A DNA stretch of 40,284 nt from Nostoc sp. FACHB-280 (lineage in GTDB: Bacteria > Cyanobacteriota > Cyanobacteriia > Cyanobacteriales > Nostocaceae), in contig NZ_JACJSD010000058.1 in NCBI RefSeq assembly GCF_014697615.1, forward strand, positions 1 through 40,284, read 5' to 3'. The translations under genes and the position numbers were made by a program. Positions 8,274 to 17,130 of the stretch are shown here, in pieces. The stretch's first letter is position 1, and every line of letters starts with the position of its first letter. Under the pieces are notes generated by a model. The model was not told the DNA's origin. It ran no database searches and saw only the letters and a program-made list of their open reading frames with translations.

Positions 8274-9743
8274 ATGGTGTCATCAATAACTCGAACTCAA
8301 GGCAACATCCAAAGTCTTGCTGTTGCAGAATCTAATCATGGAGAAACAGAACTGAACAAGAATTCGGCGTTTAGTTTGATATCACTACCAGCGACTCCCC
8401 TGTTCGGTACAGATGGGATTCGGGGCAAGGTAGGAGAATTACTGAATGCACCTTTAGCTTTACAAATAGGTTTCTGGACAGGTGTAGTTTTACGTAATTA
8501 TGCAGGTGAAACAAGACCAGTAATTCTGGGACAAGATTCGCGCAACTCTAGCGATATGTTGGCAATGGCTTTGAGTGCGGGGTTAACAGCAGCAGGTATC
8601 GAAGTTTGGTATTTGGGCTTATGTCCTACTCCTTGCGTTTCCTATCTTACCAGTATGAGTGAAGCGATCGGCGGTGTGATGATTTCTGCTAGTCACAACC
8701 CACCCGAAGACAATGGAATTAAAGTTTTTGGTGCCGATGGTGGGAAGTTACCACAAGCATTACAAGCAGAAATTGAAGCCGGATTGCGTGGTAAATTACC
8801 AGTTACAGGCGGGATGAGTTGTGGTAGACATTATTCTCGGCAGCAGTTAGTGAGTGATTACAGCCAAGCTTTAAAACAACCATTGCAGAGTGAGGGAAAT
8901 CTGCAAGGAATGAAGATTGTTTTAGACTTGGCTTGGGGTGCAGCCGTGGGTTTAGCGCCACAAGTATTTAGGGAAATGGGCGCAGAAGTTATCTGCTTAC
9001 ATAATGTCGCAGATGGCGATCGCATCAACGTTGATTGTGGTTCCACTCACCTGGATATTCTGCAAGCCGCAGTCAAAGAACATCACGCTGATATCGGTTT
9101 TGCCTTTGATGGTGATGCAGATCGCGTGTTAGCTGTAGATAATACAGGTAGACAAGTTAATGGCGACTATATCCTTTATTTGTGGGGTCGTCACTTGCAA
9201 CAACAGCAAAAACTCCCCGATAACTTGATAGTTTCCACCGTCATGGCTAACTTAGGGTTTGAACGTGCTTGGCAACAACAAGGTGGTAAATTGATTCGTA
9301 CCGCCGTTGGTGATCAATATGTGCAAGCCGAAATGCTGCGGACTGGGGGAATGCTAGGCGGCGAACAATCTGGTCATATTTTGTGTAGACACTATGGCTT
9401 GACTGGCGATGGTTTATTAACCGCCTTGCACATAGCCAACTTAGTCAAACAAACCGGTGTTTCTTTAGGTGAATTAGTCGAACAAAGCTTCCAAACTTAT
9501 CCCCAATTATTAAAGAATGTCAGAGTTGTAGACCGCGATCGCCGTTTGGGGTGGAAAGATTGTCAACCTGTTCAAGATGCGATCGCACTCGCCGAAACCG
9601 CAATGGGTGATAGTGGTAGAATCTTAGTCCGCGCCTCCGGTACAGAACCAGTCATCAGAGTCATGGTGGAAGCCGCTGATGCCGAACTTGCCCAACATTG
9701 GACAAATGAATTAGTCGCCAAAGTCCAGCAACACTTGGCGTAA
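8274..9743 (+). CDS. glmM: Phosphoglucosamine mutase
   Basis: It interconverts glucosamine-6-phosphate and glucosamine-1-phosphate for UDP-GlcNAc and peptidoglycan synthesis. The product is 489 residues from the ATG chosen here. It has the N-terminal L-F-G-T-D-G-I-R-G motif at about 43-51, the active-site serine loop S-A-S-H-N-P-P near 138-144, the metal loop D-G-D-A-D-R and the C-terminal phosphate loop R-A-S-G-T-E-P. About 40 residues of poorly conserved N-terminal extension precede the fold. A GTG six codons upstream (8256) is possible, but the ATG at 8274 is the better start. A strong intrinsic terminator follows, so it is probably monocistronic. Confidence 0.93.
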   Translation: MVSSITRTQGNIQSLAVAESNHGETELNKNSAFSLISLPATPLFGTDGIRGKVGELLNAPLALQIGFWTGVVLRNYAGETRPVILGQDSRNSSDMLAMALSAGLTAAGIEVWYLGLCPTPCVSYLTSMSEAIGGVMISASHNPPEDNGIKVFGADGGKLPQALQAEIEAGLRGKLPVTGGMSCGRHYSRQQLVSDYSQALKQPLQSEGNLQGMKIVLDLAWGAAVGLAPQVFREMGAEVICLHNVADGDRINVDCGSTHLDILQAAVKEHHADIGFAFDGDADRVLAVDNTGRQVNGDYILYLWGRHLQQQQKLPDNLIVSTVMANLGFERAWQQQGGKLIRTAVGDQYVQAEMLRTGGMLGGEQSGHILCRHYGLTGDGLLTALHIANLVKQTGVSLGELVEQSFQTYPQLLKNVRVVDRDRRLGWKDCQPVQDAIALAETAMGDSGRILVRASGTEPVIRVMVEAADAELAQHWTNELVAKVQQHLA

Positions 9744-9767
9744 GCAATTCTGAGTTATATGAAATTG

Positions 9768-9800
9768 AAAAATCAGGTGAGCAATGCTCACCTGATTTTT
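9768..9800 (+). terminator. Intrinsic terminator of glmM
   Basis: A perfect 14-bp stem (AAAAATCAGGTGAG with CTCACCTGATTTTT) closes over a CAATG loop and ends in a T run. It lies 25 bases after the glmM stop. It is the clearest terminator in the window. Confidence 0.92.
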
Positions 9801-9928
9801 TATGTAGCTAGACCAAAATATCGGGAATAAACGTTAAGAAAATCAAGGTAAAAGCTACTAATCTGTCAAAATTGGGAGCAGAAGTTCAAGCAGTAGAAAA
9901 CTTTGTAAGTCAAAAGTAGACAGTTAAA

Positions 9929-11650
9929 ATGGCCAAATTTGCATTGCTGATTGGGGTTAGTGAGTACCAACCAGGGTTAGATGCTTTACCTGGGGCTGTG
10001 CAAGATGTCAAAGCAATGCAGCGAGTCTTACAGCACTCAGAAATGGGGGCTTTTTCCGATCCTGATATTACAGTGCTGGAAAATCCCCCACGCCAGGTAA
10101 TGGAAAAAGCAATTGAAACTTTATTTTCTAGTCGTCAAAAAGATGATTTAGTGCTGTTTTATTTCTCTGGACACGGAATTAAAGATGACAGTGGCAAATT
10201 ATATTTAGCAACTAGTGAAACCAGCAAGCATCAATCGGGTGAACTCATTCAAACTACCGCCACTGCTGCCAGTCTGATACATGGAATGATGGAAAAAAGC
10301 CGTTCCCGGCGACAGGTAATTATTCTTGACTGTTGTTTTAGCGGCGCTTTTGCTGAAGGAATGAAGGCGAAAGACGATAAAAGCGTAGATATCAAGAATC
10401 AACTGGGAGGAGAAGGACGGGCGGTACTAACTTCTTCTACCTCTACTCAATATTCTTTTGAACAAGAAGGAGAAGATTTATCAATTTACACTCGCTACAT
10501 TGTCGAAGGGATTGAGAAAGGTGCGGCTGACACTGATAACGATGGCATAATTTCTGTAGATGAACTGCATGAATATGCCCGTAAAAAGGTGCAAGAAGCA
10601 GCCCCAGCAATGAAACCAGAAATTTATGCTGTGAGAGAAGGCTTTAGAATAAAGTTAGCGAAAGCTCCTGTAGGCGATCCGCAATTGGAGTACCGTAAGG
10701 AAGTAGAGCGAAGTGTAAGAGAGGGTAAGATTCCATCTGTGAGTCGTCGCATTTTAAAACGTCGCCAAAGTGAACTGAGTTTGTCAGCTGAGGTAGCAGC
10801 CCAAATTGAAAACGAAGTTTTGGAACCTTACCGCAAATATCAAGCAAATCTCAGGGAATACGAAGAAGCATTAGCTGAAGCGATACAGGATGAAGGAACT
10901 CTGACTCAGCATACACGAGCAGAATTAAAGCGTTTTCAGCAACTTTTACAACTTAGAGATGAGGATATTGCACAGATTGAGGCGCAAGTTATCCCATCCC
11001 CAAAACCTCAGAGCAAGCGAGAAGTAGAGCAAGAAGTTACAAAAGATACTAAGCCTGAACCGCCTACAAACAAAGATGACCTCAGTTCAGAAAAAGGCGT
11101 AGACTACACCAAGCTACGCGACTTACTTGCAGCAGGGAACTGGAAAGACGCTGATGAAGAAACCTATCGGGTAATGCTGCAAGCGGTAGGACGTAAGAAA
11201 AATGACTGCATTAGGGATAAAGAATTATTAAACTTTCCCCGTACTGACCTCCGCACAATTGACCGTCTATGGGTCAAATACAGCCAAGGACGCTTTGGCT
11301 TCAGCATTCAAAAGGAAATTTACTTGAGCGTAGGCGGTAAAGCAGACGGTATGTATTACAAAGAAGCCTGGGAGAAATTTCGTGAGCTTGTAGGATGGAA
11401 AACAGAAAACCTCTTCTTCTTAGATTATAGTAAGATTACTTGTGATATATCTGCTCCTCTTGGACACCTACCCTTGTTTGGGGCGGCGTGGGGGAGGTTC
11501 TTAGCACTGAGTTTTGCTGGCGGTTTTTTGCAAGAAACCGACACTGCATTGTCGAGTGAAACGTTCAAAGGAAGTTTTCTCCGGGCTTTTTCAGCGTCTC
11601 AGGGTCTTAGACTTGATTTGGGGTCTTTTTTCTCGCATCGAGACTTGTAA
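9929..11650 (+). CDS. Caspase-like (C14) protease fused to a GUN4 domain
   Basis: The product has 573 residues. The caspase fold covers about 1-245, with catalytic His82 in Y-F-S-G-H-G and Cys136 in D-C-C-F-S-G-A. A textbook EF-hand-like loop (D-T-D-N-D-G-I-I-S-V-D-E, 201-212) suggests calcium control. Residues 251-354 form a charged helical linker (Y-R-K-x-V-E-R..., E-x-x-V-L-E-P-Y-R-K-Y, L-x-R-F-Q-x-L-L) of the kind found between protease and effector parts in cyanobacteria. A low-complexity K/E/P stretch follows at 355-392. The GUN4 fold (393-573) starts Y-T-K-L-R-D-L-L-A-A-G-N-W and ends S-H-R-D-L; GUN4 binds tetrapyrroles. An extra stretch of about 40 residues lies between G-H-L-P (512-515) and the final helix. 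It is likely a conditional protease; its target is unknown. Confidence 0.92.
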   Translation: MAKFALLIGVSEYQPGLDALPGAVQDVKAMQRVLQHSEMGAFSDPDITVLENPPRQVMEKAIETLFSSRQKDDLVLFYFSGHGIKDDSGKLYLATSETSKHQSGELIQTTATAASLIHGMMEKSRSRRQVIILDCCFSGAFAEGMKAKDDKSVDIKNQLGGEGRAVLTSSTSTQYSFEQEGEDLSIYTRYIVEGIEKGAADTDNDGIISVDELHEYARKKVQEAAPAMKPEIYAVREGFRIKLAKAPVGDPQLEYRKEVERSVREGKIPSVSRRILKRRQSELSLSAEVAAQIENEVLEPYRKYQANLREYEEALAEAIQDEGTLTQHTRAELKRFQQLLQLRDEDIAQIEAQVIPSPKPQSKREVEQEVTKDTKPEPPTNKDDLSSEKGVDYTKLRDLLAAGNWKDADEETYRVMLQAVGRKKNDCIRDKELLNFPRTDLRTIDRLWVKYSQGRFGFSIQKEIYLSVGGKADGMYYKEAWEKFRELVGWKTENLFFLDYSKITCDISAPLGHLPLFGAAWGRFLALSFAGGFLQETDTALSSETFKGSFLRAFSASQGLRLDLGSFFSHRDL

Positions 11651-11759
11651 AGTGTAATATCTATGCCTGTCAGATATTTACCAAGATTTATTGCACGCTC
11701 TCTGCACAAGCAATAATCAGCATTTCATAAATCTAATACCTGACACTGGCAACCTAAAA

Positions 11760-11999
11760 TCATTCCTGTAGAGATTGTTCTTTGCTCAAAAAAGCACCGT
11801 GCAAACGGTAGAAATCTCTAATATTAGAACTATATAAAACTAGATTTTGTTCTGTTGCCCATTTCAGTTGTTCTTCATCAGAATAACCAAGTCTATTTAC
11901 ACGTAAACTTGTAATTACTTCTACACCACGATTTTGTAGAGCCAGAACTAAAGAGCGTGCGGTAGAATCTTCATCCATGTACAATCGAATCTGGCTCAT
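11760..11999 (-). CDS. DUF5615 PIN-like toxin, C-terminus lost by frameshift
   Basis: Residues 1-71 match DUF5615 PIN-like proteins: an early L-x-M-D-E-D acidic pair, E-V-I-T-S-L, G-x-x-D-E-E-Q-L-x-W-A and N-I-R-D-F. Family members usually run about 110-120 residues with a second conserved half, but this one stops at 79. Inserting one base near 11770 would restore G-M-I-L..., the expected next motif. A further broken frame carries Y-E-M-L-I-I-A-C-A-E-S down to a stop near 11688. Its start codon overlaps the stop of the upstream antitoxin remnant (ATGA). It is probably an inactive toxin; the functional family role would be ribonuclease-like. Confidence 0.75.
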   Translation of the reverse strand: MSQIRLYMDEDSTARSLVLALQNRGVEVITSLRVNRLGYSDEEQLKWATEQNLVLYSSNIRDFYRLHGAFLSKEQSLQE

Positions 12000-12205
12000 G
12001 AATGCTTTTGAGCTTTGTGTAGTGTCTCTAATCTCTCAGCCTCGGCTGATTCTGCTGCAATATCGGCATCAATTTCATCGCGGTTAGCATGATAATAAGC
12101 TAAAGCTGCATAAACCTGCGCTAAAGTTAGGTGACTAATCTCATCGGCAATTTTTTCTGCACTGTAACCTTGTTTATACCAGATGGCTATACGCCAATGC
12201 GATGT
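11996..12205 (-). pseudogene. DUF433 antitoxin remnant
   Basis: On the minus strand, 66 codons from 12196 read W-R-I-A-I-W-Y-K-Q-G-Y-S-A-E-K-I-A-D and then L-T-L-A-Q-V-Y-A-A-L-A-Y-Y, the DUF433 C-terminal core, ending K-A-Q-K-H-S at a stop that overlaps the DUF5615 start. No start codon exists in frame. A TAG at 12206-12208 closes it, inside a foreign-looking 34-base block (about 12200-12234) rich in GTCTACG. Upstream, only scrambled codons remain. DUF433/DUF5615 pairs are known toxin-antitoxin modules; this one is broken. Confidence 0.8.
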
Positions 12206-12234
12206 CTACGACAAGCCGCTTTGCGTCTACGCCA
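12200..12234. repeat. Short GTCTACG-type repeat inserted in the antitoxin remnant
   Basis: It contains CGATGTCTACGACAAGCCGC and TTTGCGTCTACGCC. The duplicated edge (GCCAA on both sides) suggests insertion of a small dispersed element. It brings the in-frame stop that cuts off the antitoxin N-terminus. Confidence 0.5.
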
Positions 12235-12285
12235 AATTAGCTTTCATCACCAACGCTACCTCATCCATAGAGAACCTTAGAGGAT

Positions 12286-12410
12286 GTTTGAAAAGTTTTA
12301 GGGAGTCAAAAATTAAGCCAGTCGCTTCAGCATAATACGGATCATTGCAAGGTAGATAAAAGTTTCTGATGTTTCGGGCAATAATTCATAGTCTTAGATA
12401 GATAAACGCT
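12286..12410 (-). mobile_element. 3' fragment of an IS5-type transposase with its terminal repeat
   Basis: On the minus strand, 12393-12313 encodes D-Y-E-L-L-P-E-T-S-E-T-F-I-Y-L-A-M-I-R-I-M-L and then K-R-L-A before a stop, the standard C-terminal end of IS5-family transposases of cyanobacteria. One base is missing just upstream of the D-Y-E codons (the preceding L-S-K is in another frame). Beyond about 12410 similarity ends. The outer side, AGGATGTTTGAAAAG at about 12291, looks like the IS terminal repeat. Only about 120 bp of the element survives. Confidence 0.75.
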
Positions 12411-12439
12411 ATATGACTCCTGAATTCTTCTTCAATATC

Positions 12440-13939
12440 CTACTTCCTCTGTTGTCTAACTGGATTCATCCACACTTCTAACTTGCTAAATACTTGAGAA
12501 GAAAGCAGCGTTAAACATAAATAAACTATCGCTATAGCGGCGTAAATTTCAAAGGCGCGATAGTTACTAGCCACAATTAGCTGTCCTTTGCGAAATAGTT
12601 CTTCAAAACCAATAACTGCAACTAAGCTGGTATCTTTTAATAAGCTAATAAATTCGTTACCCAAAGGTGGAATCATTCGCCGGAAAGCTTGGGGAAAAAT
12701 TACATAGCGCATTGTTTCGGTTGCACTTAAACCAAGTGATTGTGCAGCTTCAGTTTGTCCTGATTCAATTGATTGAATCCCGGCGCGGACAATTTCGGCA
12801 ATATAGGCGGCACTGTTTAAACTTAAAGCAATTACACCAGCCACAAAGGGATTAAAGCTAAAGGTAAAACCAAGTTGTTGCACCAGTGCTGGTATACCAA
12901 AGTAAATCATAAAAATTTGTACTAACAAAGGTGTGCCGCGAAAAAAATCTATATAGGCTCTTGCTAACCAACGCACAGGTTTAATTTGCGAAAGGCGGAT
13001 AATGCCAATTAAAGAACCACCGCCTAAGCCTAAAATTACCGAAATAATTGTTATCTGGATAGTGAAGAATGCACCTTGTAATAGTATGGGCAAAGCTTGC
13101 AAAATTATATTTAAGGATGTAAAAAAGTTAGCTTGACTCCCGTTATTTTGATTAGCAAAGGGAGATGTATTAGGTAATGAAGGTGGTTCAGCTTTAAACC
13201 ATTTTTTATATATTTGTGAATATGAGCCATTTTTGAGGATTCTATCTAAACCATCATTAATCAGTGTTAAATTAGGTGAGTTTTTAGCTGTGACAATTCC
13301 GTAATATTCTTCTGTAAGTAATTGTTGAATAACTTTAATCCCTTGCAAGTTACCAGTATTAATGGCATATAAAGTTACAGGTGCATCGTTAATTACTGCA
13401 TCCACATTCCCATTAACTAATTCTTGCAAGGCTAAAGGTGCAGAATCAAAACTGCGAATCTGCACACCGGGAATACTTTTGGCTTTTTCTGCGCCAGTTG
13501 TGCCAATTTGGACGGCAAGTTTTTTATTCTTGAGACTATCTAAATTAGTAATATCTTGATTATTATCGCGGACTGCGATCGCTAATCCCGCCTTAAAATA
13601 AGGACGGGAAAAATCAACTGTCTTGGCGCGTTCCTCGGTAATGGTGATGGAACTAATCGCCGCATCGATGGTTTTGGCTTGGACTGCGGGGATAATGCCA
13701 TCGAAAGGGATGCTTTGAAAGCTTACTTTAAAATTAGCAGCAGAGGCGATCGCATTCATCAAATCATAAGAAAAACCTTGCAATTCCCCATTTGCGCCTT
13801 TAAACTCAAACGGCGGAAAGGCTGGTTCTGTAGCTACCCGCAGAGTTTTGCCAGCGTCAGAGTTGAAACTACAGCCACTTAGTAAGATGCAACTCAAACT
13901 AACTACTAATAACCAGCGTCTGAAATGTAATCTAGCCAT
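12440..13939 (-). CDS. bgtB: Fused binding protein-permease of a polar amino acid ABC transporter (BgtB-like)
   Basis: A lipobox (L-L-S-G-C, Cys23) anchors the N-terminus. Residues 30-255 are a family 3 solute-binding domain starting L-R-V-A-T-E-P-A-F-P-P-F-E-F, with the Y-x-K-W-F end. Residues about 275-495 are a HisM/GlnP-type permease with five helices and an EAA loop (E-A-A-Q-S-L-G-L-S, then P-Q-A-F-R-R-M-I-P-P). This fusion is the arrangement of cyanobacterial BgtB, which imports glutamine and basic amino acids. The ATPase it needs is probably the gene at 15744, on the opposite strand. Substrate specificity is inferred from the family only. Confidence 0.9.
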   Translation of the reverse strand: MARLHFRRWLLVVSLSCILLSGCSFNSDAGKTLRVATEPAFPPFEFKGANGELQGFSYDLMNAIASAANFKVSFQSIPFDGIIPAVQAKTIDAAISSITITEERAKTVDFSRPYFKAGLAIAVRDNNQDITNLDSLKNKKLAVQIGTTGAEKAKSIPGVQIRSFDSAPLALQELVNGNVDAVINDAPVTLYAINTGNLQGIKVIQQLLTEEYYGIVTAKNSPNLTLINDGLDRILKNGSYSQIYKKWFKAEPPSLPNTSPFANQNNGSQANFFTSLNIILQALPILLQGAFFTIQITIISVILGLGGGSLIGIIRLSQIKPVRWLARAYIDFFRGTPLLVQIFMIYFGIPALVQQLGFTFSFNPFVAGVIALSLNSAAYIAEIVRAGIQSIESGQTEAAQSLGLSATETMRYVIFPQAFRRMIPPLGNEFISLLKDTSLVAVIGFEELFRKGQLIVASNYRAFEIYAAIAIVYLCLTLLSSQVFSKLEVWMNPVRQQRK

Positions 13940-14078
13940 ATTATTTATGCCCCTTTGCTTCTGTGCGCCCCCGCATCAACTTCTGTTTGCGGTTTGTAAA
14001 AAATCTTCAGCACTGGACAAGAATTATATAGCTTGGCAAAACTTAATAAATTTTAGATCCCATAGTAATTAATGATAT

Positions 14079-15557
14079 TTAAAAATAGTTGTTGGTTTGA
14101 TTCGACTTTTGCTTGAATATCCAACCCATAGCTAAAATCAACAACAATAGACTTGCGCCAAATGGGGATTCTGGAACAGGCTGATTCACCCCCTTAGCAG
14201 AAATTCGTTGGATTCCACCGTTATAATCAGCAATCAAAATTCCCTGAGAGTCCGCCAGGATAGCTAAAGGATTTCTAAAGCCATCAGCAATTTGAGTAAC
14301 TTCACCTGTTTCAGGATCAACGAGAACAATATCACCATAACTAAGTGAATTTTCTCTATCAGTTTCGGTGATGGGGCCGCGGTTCCATCGCGCAATAAAA
14401 GCTTTATCTTGAAACTGGGATGGTAAGGAATTGCCTAAGTAAAAAGCAATGCCATCAGCCGAGGAAGAAGGCCCCAGACCATCAGGGTTTTGTGGATCAT
14501 GGAGTGTATAGGAATTTGTGTAAAGATTATCAAATGTTGTTGATCTGACAAGATTATTTGCATCAAAAAAACCTGATGCTAGTGCGTCAGGATTGTTGCG
14601 CCAGTTGTCGTTAGCATACCCATAGTCAGCTTTAGGTACAGCCTTGAATAACTGGTCGTGAACATCATTGCTGAAATCTGCATCAAGTGCATCTTGGGGA
14701 TGGGGAGTGCTTGTCCCATCTCCATTAGAATCGGCTCGACCATAGTTATTAGTAAACCATAAGTTACCATCCCTATCCAAAGCCAAACCAAATGGATTTC
14801 TTGCCCCAGAAGAATGAACAATTAATTTATCTATTGCTGTGGAAGAATAAGGATTGCTGGCAGTAAAAAAATCTGTGTCTTGTAATAGTTGACCAGTTTC
14901 ATTTTGTAACTGCGCCGCATTATGTAGGTCAGAAACCCTTGTCAAATCTTGAATCCAGGAAATTGTACCGCCGTAAGAAGTCTCGCCAAAAGTATCTTGA
15001 CCAAAAAGCCGATTACGTCCATCAATAGTGCGAGTGCCAATTCCTAAATAAAGCGTGTGATTACGAATTTGAATTTGATTGGCAGAATGATCTCCTAAAG
15101 GAATGCCCTCAACAATATTGACATTAGTTTCTCCAGTTTCACCCCATAAACCATTATTGTTGCTATCATTAAGCCGCACAAGTCTGTTATTGGCACTCAG
15201 GTACATTGTATTGCCATCAAAACCAATTCCCAAACCACTAATATTTGTAGCAGTTTGGCGATCGCTCAGTAATCCTGTTTTTTTGTTATAGGCAAAACTC
15301 AACACCCCTGTGTTTGTTGTGCTGGCATAAAGTCGCTGATCTGGGCCAAAAGCCAATTGAGTAATTCGACTAGGTTTATTGTCAAAAAAATTACCGCTAA
15401 TATTATTAATTTGCAGAATATCTTGATAAGCAGGCACAATACTAGCAGCTTTAGTTTCACCATGCGAGTAAAGCAAAGTCCCACTCAAGCAAACTAATCC
15501 GATTGTATTGACCAATGATTTTCCGAAAAAGCTTTGTTTAGCTAATATTTTATACAT
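14079..15557 (-). CDS. Secreted beta-propeller (GSDH/NHL-like) protein with PEP-CTERM-like tail
   Basis: The product (492 residues) has a signal peptide at about 1-39 ending T-K-A-A-S. The body has blades reading F-G-P-D-Q-R-L-Y-A-S, G-I-G-F-D-G-N-T-M-Y-L, G-A-R-N-P-F-G-L-A-L-D-R-D-G-N-L and G-F-R-N-P-L-A-I-L-A-D, typical of soluble glucose dehydrogenase-like or NHL propellers. Asp/Asn-rich loops (D-S-N-N-N-G, D-S-N-G-D-G) suggest calcium sites. The C-terminus, V-P-E-S-P-F-G followed by a hydrophobic helix and K-Q-K, is a PEP-CTERM-like sorting signal for the exosortase pathway, with Ser in place of the usual Pro. Enzyme activity is not certain. It lies between the two transporter genes. Confidence 0.82.
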   Translation of the reverse strand: MYKILAKQSFFGKSLVNTIGLVCLSGTLLYSHGETKAASIVPAYQDILQINNISGNFFDNKPSRITQLAFGPDQRLYASTTNTGVLSFAYNKKTGLLSDRQTATNISGLGIGFDGNTMYLSANNRLVRLNDSNNNGLWGETGETNVNIVEGIPLGDHSANQIQIRNHTLYLGIGTRTIDGRNRLFGQDTFGETSYGGTISWIQDLTRVSDLHNAAQLQNETGQLLQDTDFFTASNPYSSTAIDKLIVHSSGARNPFGLALDRDGNLWFTNNYGRADSNGDGTSTPHPQDALDADFSNDVHDQLFKAVPKADYGYANDNWRNNPDALASGFFDANNLVRSTTFDNLYTNSYTLHDPQNPDGLGPSSSADGIAFYLGNSLPSQFQDKAFIARWNRGPITETDRENSLSYGDIVLVDPETGEVTQIADGFRNPLAILADSQGILIADYNGGIQRISAKGVNQPVPESPFGASLLLLILAMGWIFKQKSNQTNNYF

Positions 15558-15743
15558 AGCGATCGCTGCTCAAAAATGCTCTAGAAAATCCTAATCACTC
15601 AAATCTAGTCAATTGACGAATTGTATTATTTTTTATAAACTTTCAATTTTATTCCTCCGCATACTACCATATCTGGAAGTAATCTTATATATATGATGTA
15701 ACAGAATATGTGAACATACTCTTCGGTCAGGAAACAGGGAATA

Positions 15744-16502
15744 GTGAAAAATTATCACCCTATTATTTTTTTTGAAAATATTGAAAAAAACTTTGGTTCC
15801 CTCAAGGTTCTTAAAGGAATCACAGGGGAAATACAGCAAGGGGAAGTTGTGGCAGTAATTGGTACTTCTGGTTGTGGTAAAAGTACCTTACTGCGATGCT
15901 TCAACCGCTTGGAACGTATTGATCACGGTTCCTTGGTAGTGAATGGAATTGAGTTATCGCAATCTAATTTCAACAGTCAACAACTGCGCCAACTGCGAAC
16001 CCAAGTCGGGATGGTTTTTCAACAATTCAATTTATTTCCCCATCTCAGTGTGTTGGAAAATCTGACACTTGCGCCGCGTAAAGTTTTAGGAAAAACCGCC
16101 AAAGAAAGCGCCCAACTTGCAGGTTTATATTTAGAAAAAGTTGGTTTATTTGATAAAGCCTCAGCTTATCCCGAACAATTATCTGGCGGACAAAAGCAAA
16201 GAGTTGCGATCGCCCGTAGCTTATGTATGAATCCCCACATTATGCTATTTGATGAACCTACTAGCGCCTTAGATCCTGAACTTGTGGGTGAAGTATTACA
16301 AGTAATGCAACAATTAGCCGCCGAAGGAATGACAATGGTAGTCGTCACCCATGAAATGCAATTTGCCAGGGAAGTTGCCCATCGGGTGATATTTATGGAT
16401 CAAGGCATAGTAGCAGAACAAGGCCCAGCCTACGAAGTGATCACAAATCCAAAAAGCGATCGCCTACGTACCTTCCTTAGCCGCCTGAGTGCGAAAAATT
16501 AA
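15744..16502 (+). CDS. bgtA: Polar amino acid ABC transporter ATPase (GlnQ/BgtA-like)
   Basis: This 252-residue ATPase has Walker [10 protein letters not shown] at 40-48, the Q-loop in F-Q-Q-F-N-L-F-P-H at 92-100, the signature LSGGQ at 146-150, Walker B ending D170-E171, and the H-loop in V-V-T-H-E-M. These are the marks of GlnQ-type amino acid importers. It starts with GTG behind an AGGGA box. It is the natural energy partner of the fused binding protein-permease at 12440-13939, but transcribed divergently from it and from the propeller gene. Confidence 0.92.
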   Translation: MKNYHPIIFFENIEKNFGSLKVLKGITGEIQQGEVVAVIGTSGCGKSTLLRCFNRLERIDHGSLVVNGIELSQSNFNSQQLRQLRTQVGMVFQQFNLFPHLSVLENLTLAPRKVLGKTAKESAQLAGLYLEKVGLFDKASAYPEQLSGGQKQRVAIARSLCMNPHIMLFDEPTSALDPELVGEVLQVMQQLAAEGMTMVVVTHEMQFAREVAHRVIFMDQGIVAEQGPAYEVITNPKSDRLRTFLSRLSAKN

Positions 16503-16534
16503 CACAAATGACCAATGACTAATGACTAATAACT

Positions 16535-16711
16535 CTACAAAAATTCTCGCAAGAAATCAAAGGGATCATCTTCCCAACAAGGTTCAGGTGTCATTAAGTG
16601 CAGATTTTGGTTGATATCAGCTTCAATTTCGTCACAGTCTTCTCTGTCAAACAGTTCTAGCAACGCTTTCCAGTCGCGCTGTCTTAAGGAATTTAATGCA
16701 GGTGCGTACAT
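16535..16711 (-). CDS. Small conserved-looking acidic protein, unknown
   Basis: The product from the ATG at 16711 has 58 residues (M-Y-A-P-A-L-N-S-L-R-Q-R-D-W-K-A-L...). It is acidic with a W-E-D-D-P-F-D-F-L end. The reading frame stays open 65 codons further upstream, but that part translates the intergenic ACAAGGGAG repeat into L-S-P-L-S runs, so it is unlikely to be coding. No domain is recognised and no membrane segment is present. It lies convergent with the ABC ATPase, 32 bp apart. Confidence 0.6.
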   Translation of the reverse strand: MYAPALNSLRQRDWKALLELFDREDCDEIEADINQNLHLMTPEPCWEDDPFDFLREFL

Positions 16712-16849
16712 TTGAAAATTAATGAGGGATTTCACACGCAAGATTTGAGTTGAGTTTTGTACTGAATTTGTCGCCTGATTAGTAAACCAACATATTTTAA
16801 CGTGGTTTAGATATCTAGCAGCCCTAGTTGGTTGATATGTGAACAACAA

Positions 16850-16892
16850 AGACAAGGGAGACAAGGAAGATAGGGTAGACAAGGGAGAGAGA
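16850..16892. repeat. Tandem ACAAGGGAG-type repeat
   Basis: About four to five degenerate units (GACAAGGGA, GACAAGGAA, GATAGGGTA, GACAAGGGA). It is related to the tracts at 2392-2428 and 35464-35512. Confidence 0.7.
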
Positions 16893-17130
16893 TGTTTGTA
16901 AATCATTTAGGATTGCCATAGCAGTAGGCAATAGGTAAGTTCGTGTTCGGTTAATCAGTGATGATTTGGGATATATGTCTTCAACATTAGATTTGTGATC
17001 AATCCAAAATTTAAATTCTTCTGCACCCTTACACCCTGATCATTTAACAACCAGTCTTTCACTTAGCTACTAAGTAGTATTTCAAACAAAATCAACTGAT
17101 CCCAGGAAAAAATTATTAAATTGCAATTAT

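Noticed and set aside
15640-15743. NtcA site (GTA-N8-TAC) upstream of the amino acid transporter ATPase
   Set aside because: No spacing-correct match was found in the divergent promoter region.
16712-16906. N-terminal extension of the small acidic protein
   Set aside because: It translates the ACAAGGGAG repeat tract into L-S-P-L-S runs; the ATG at 16711 begins the plausible part.
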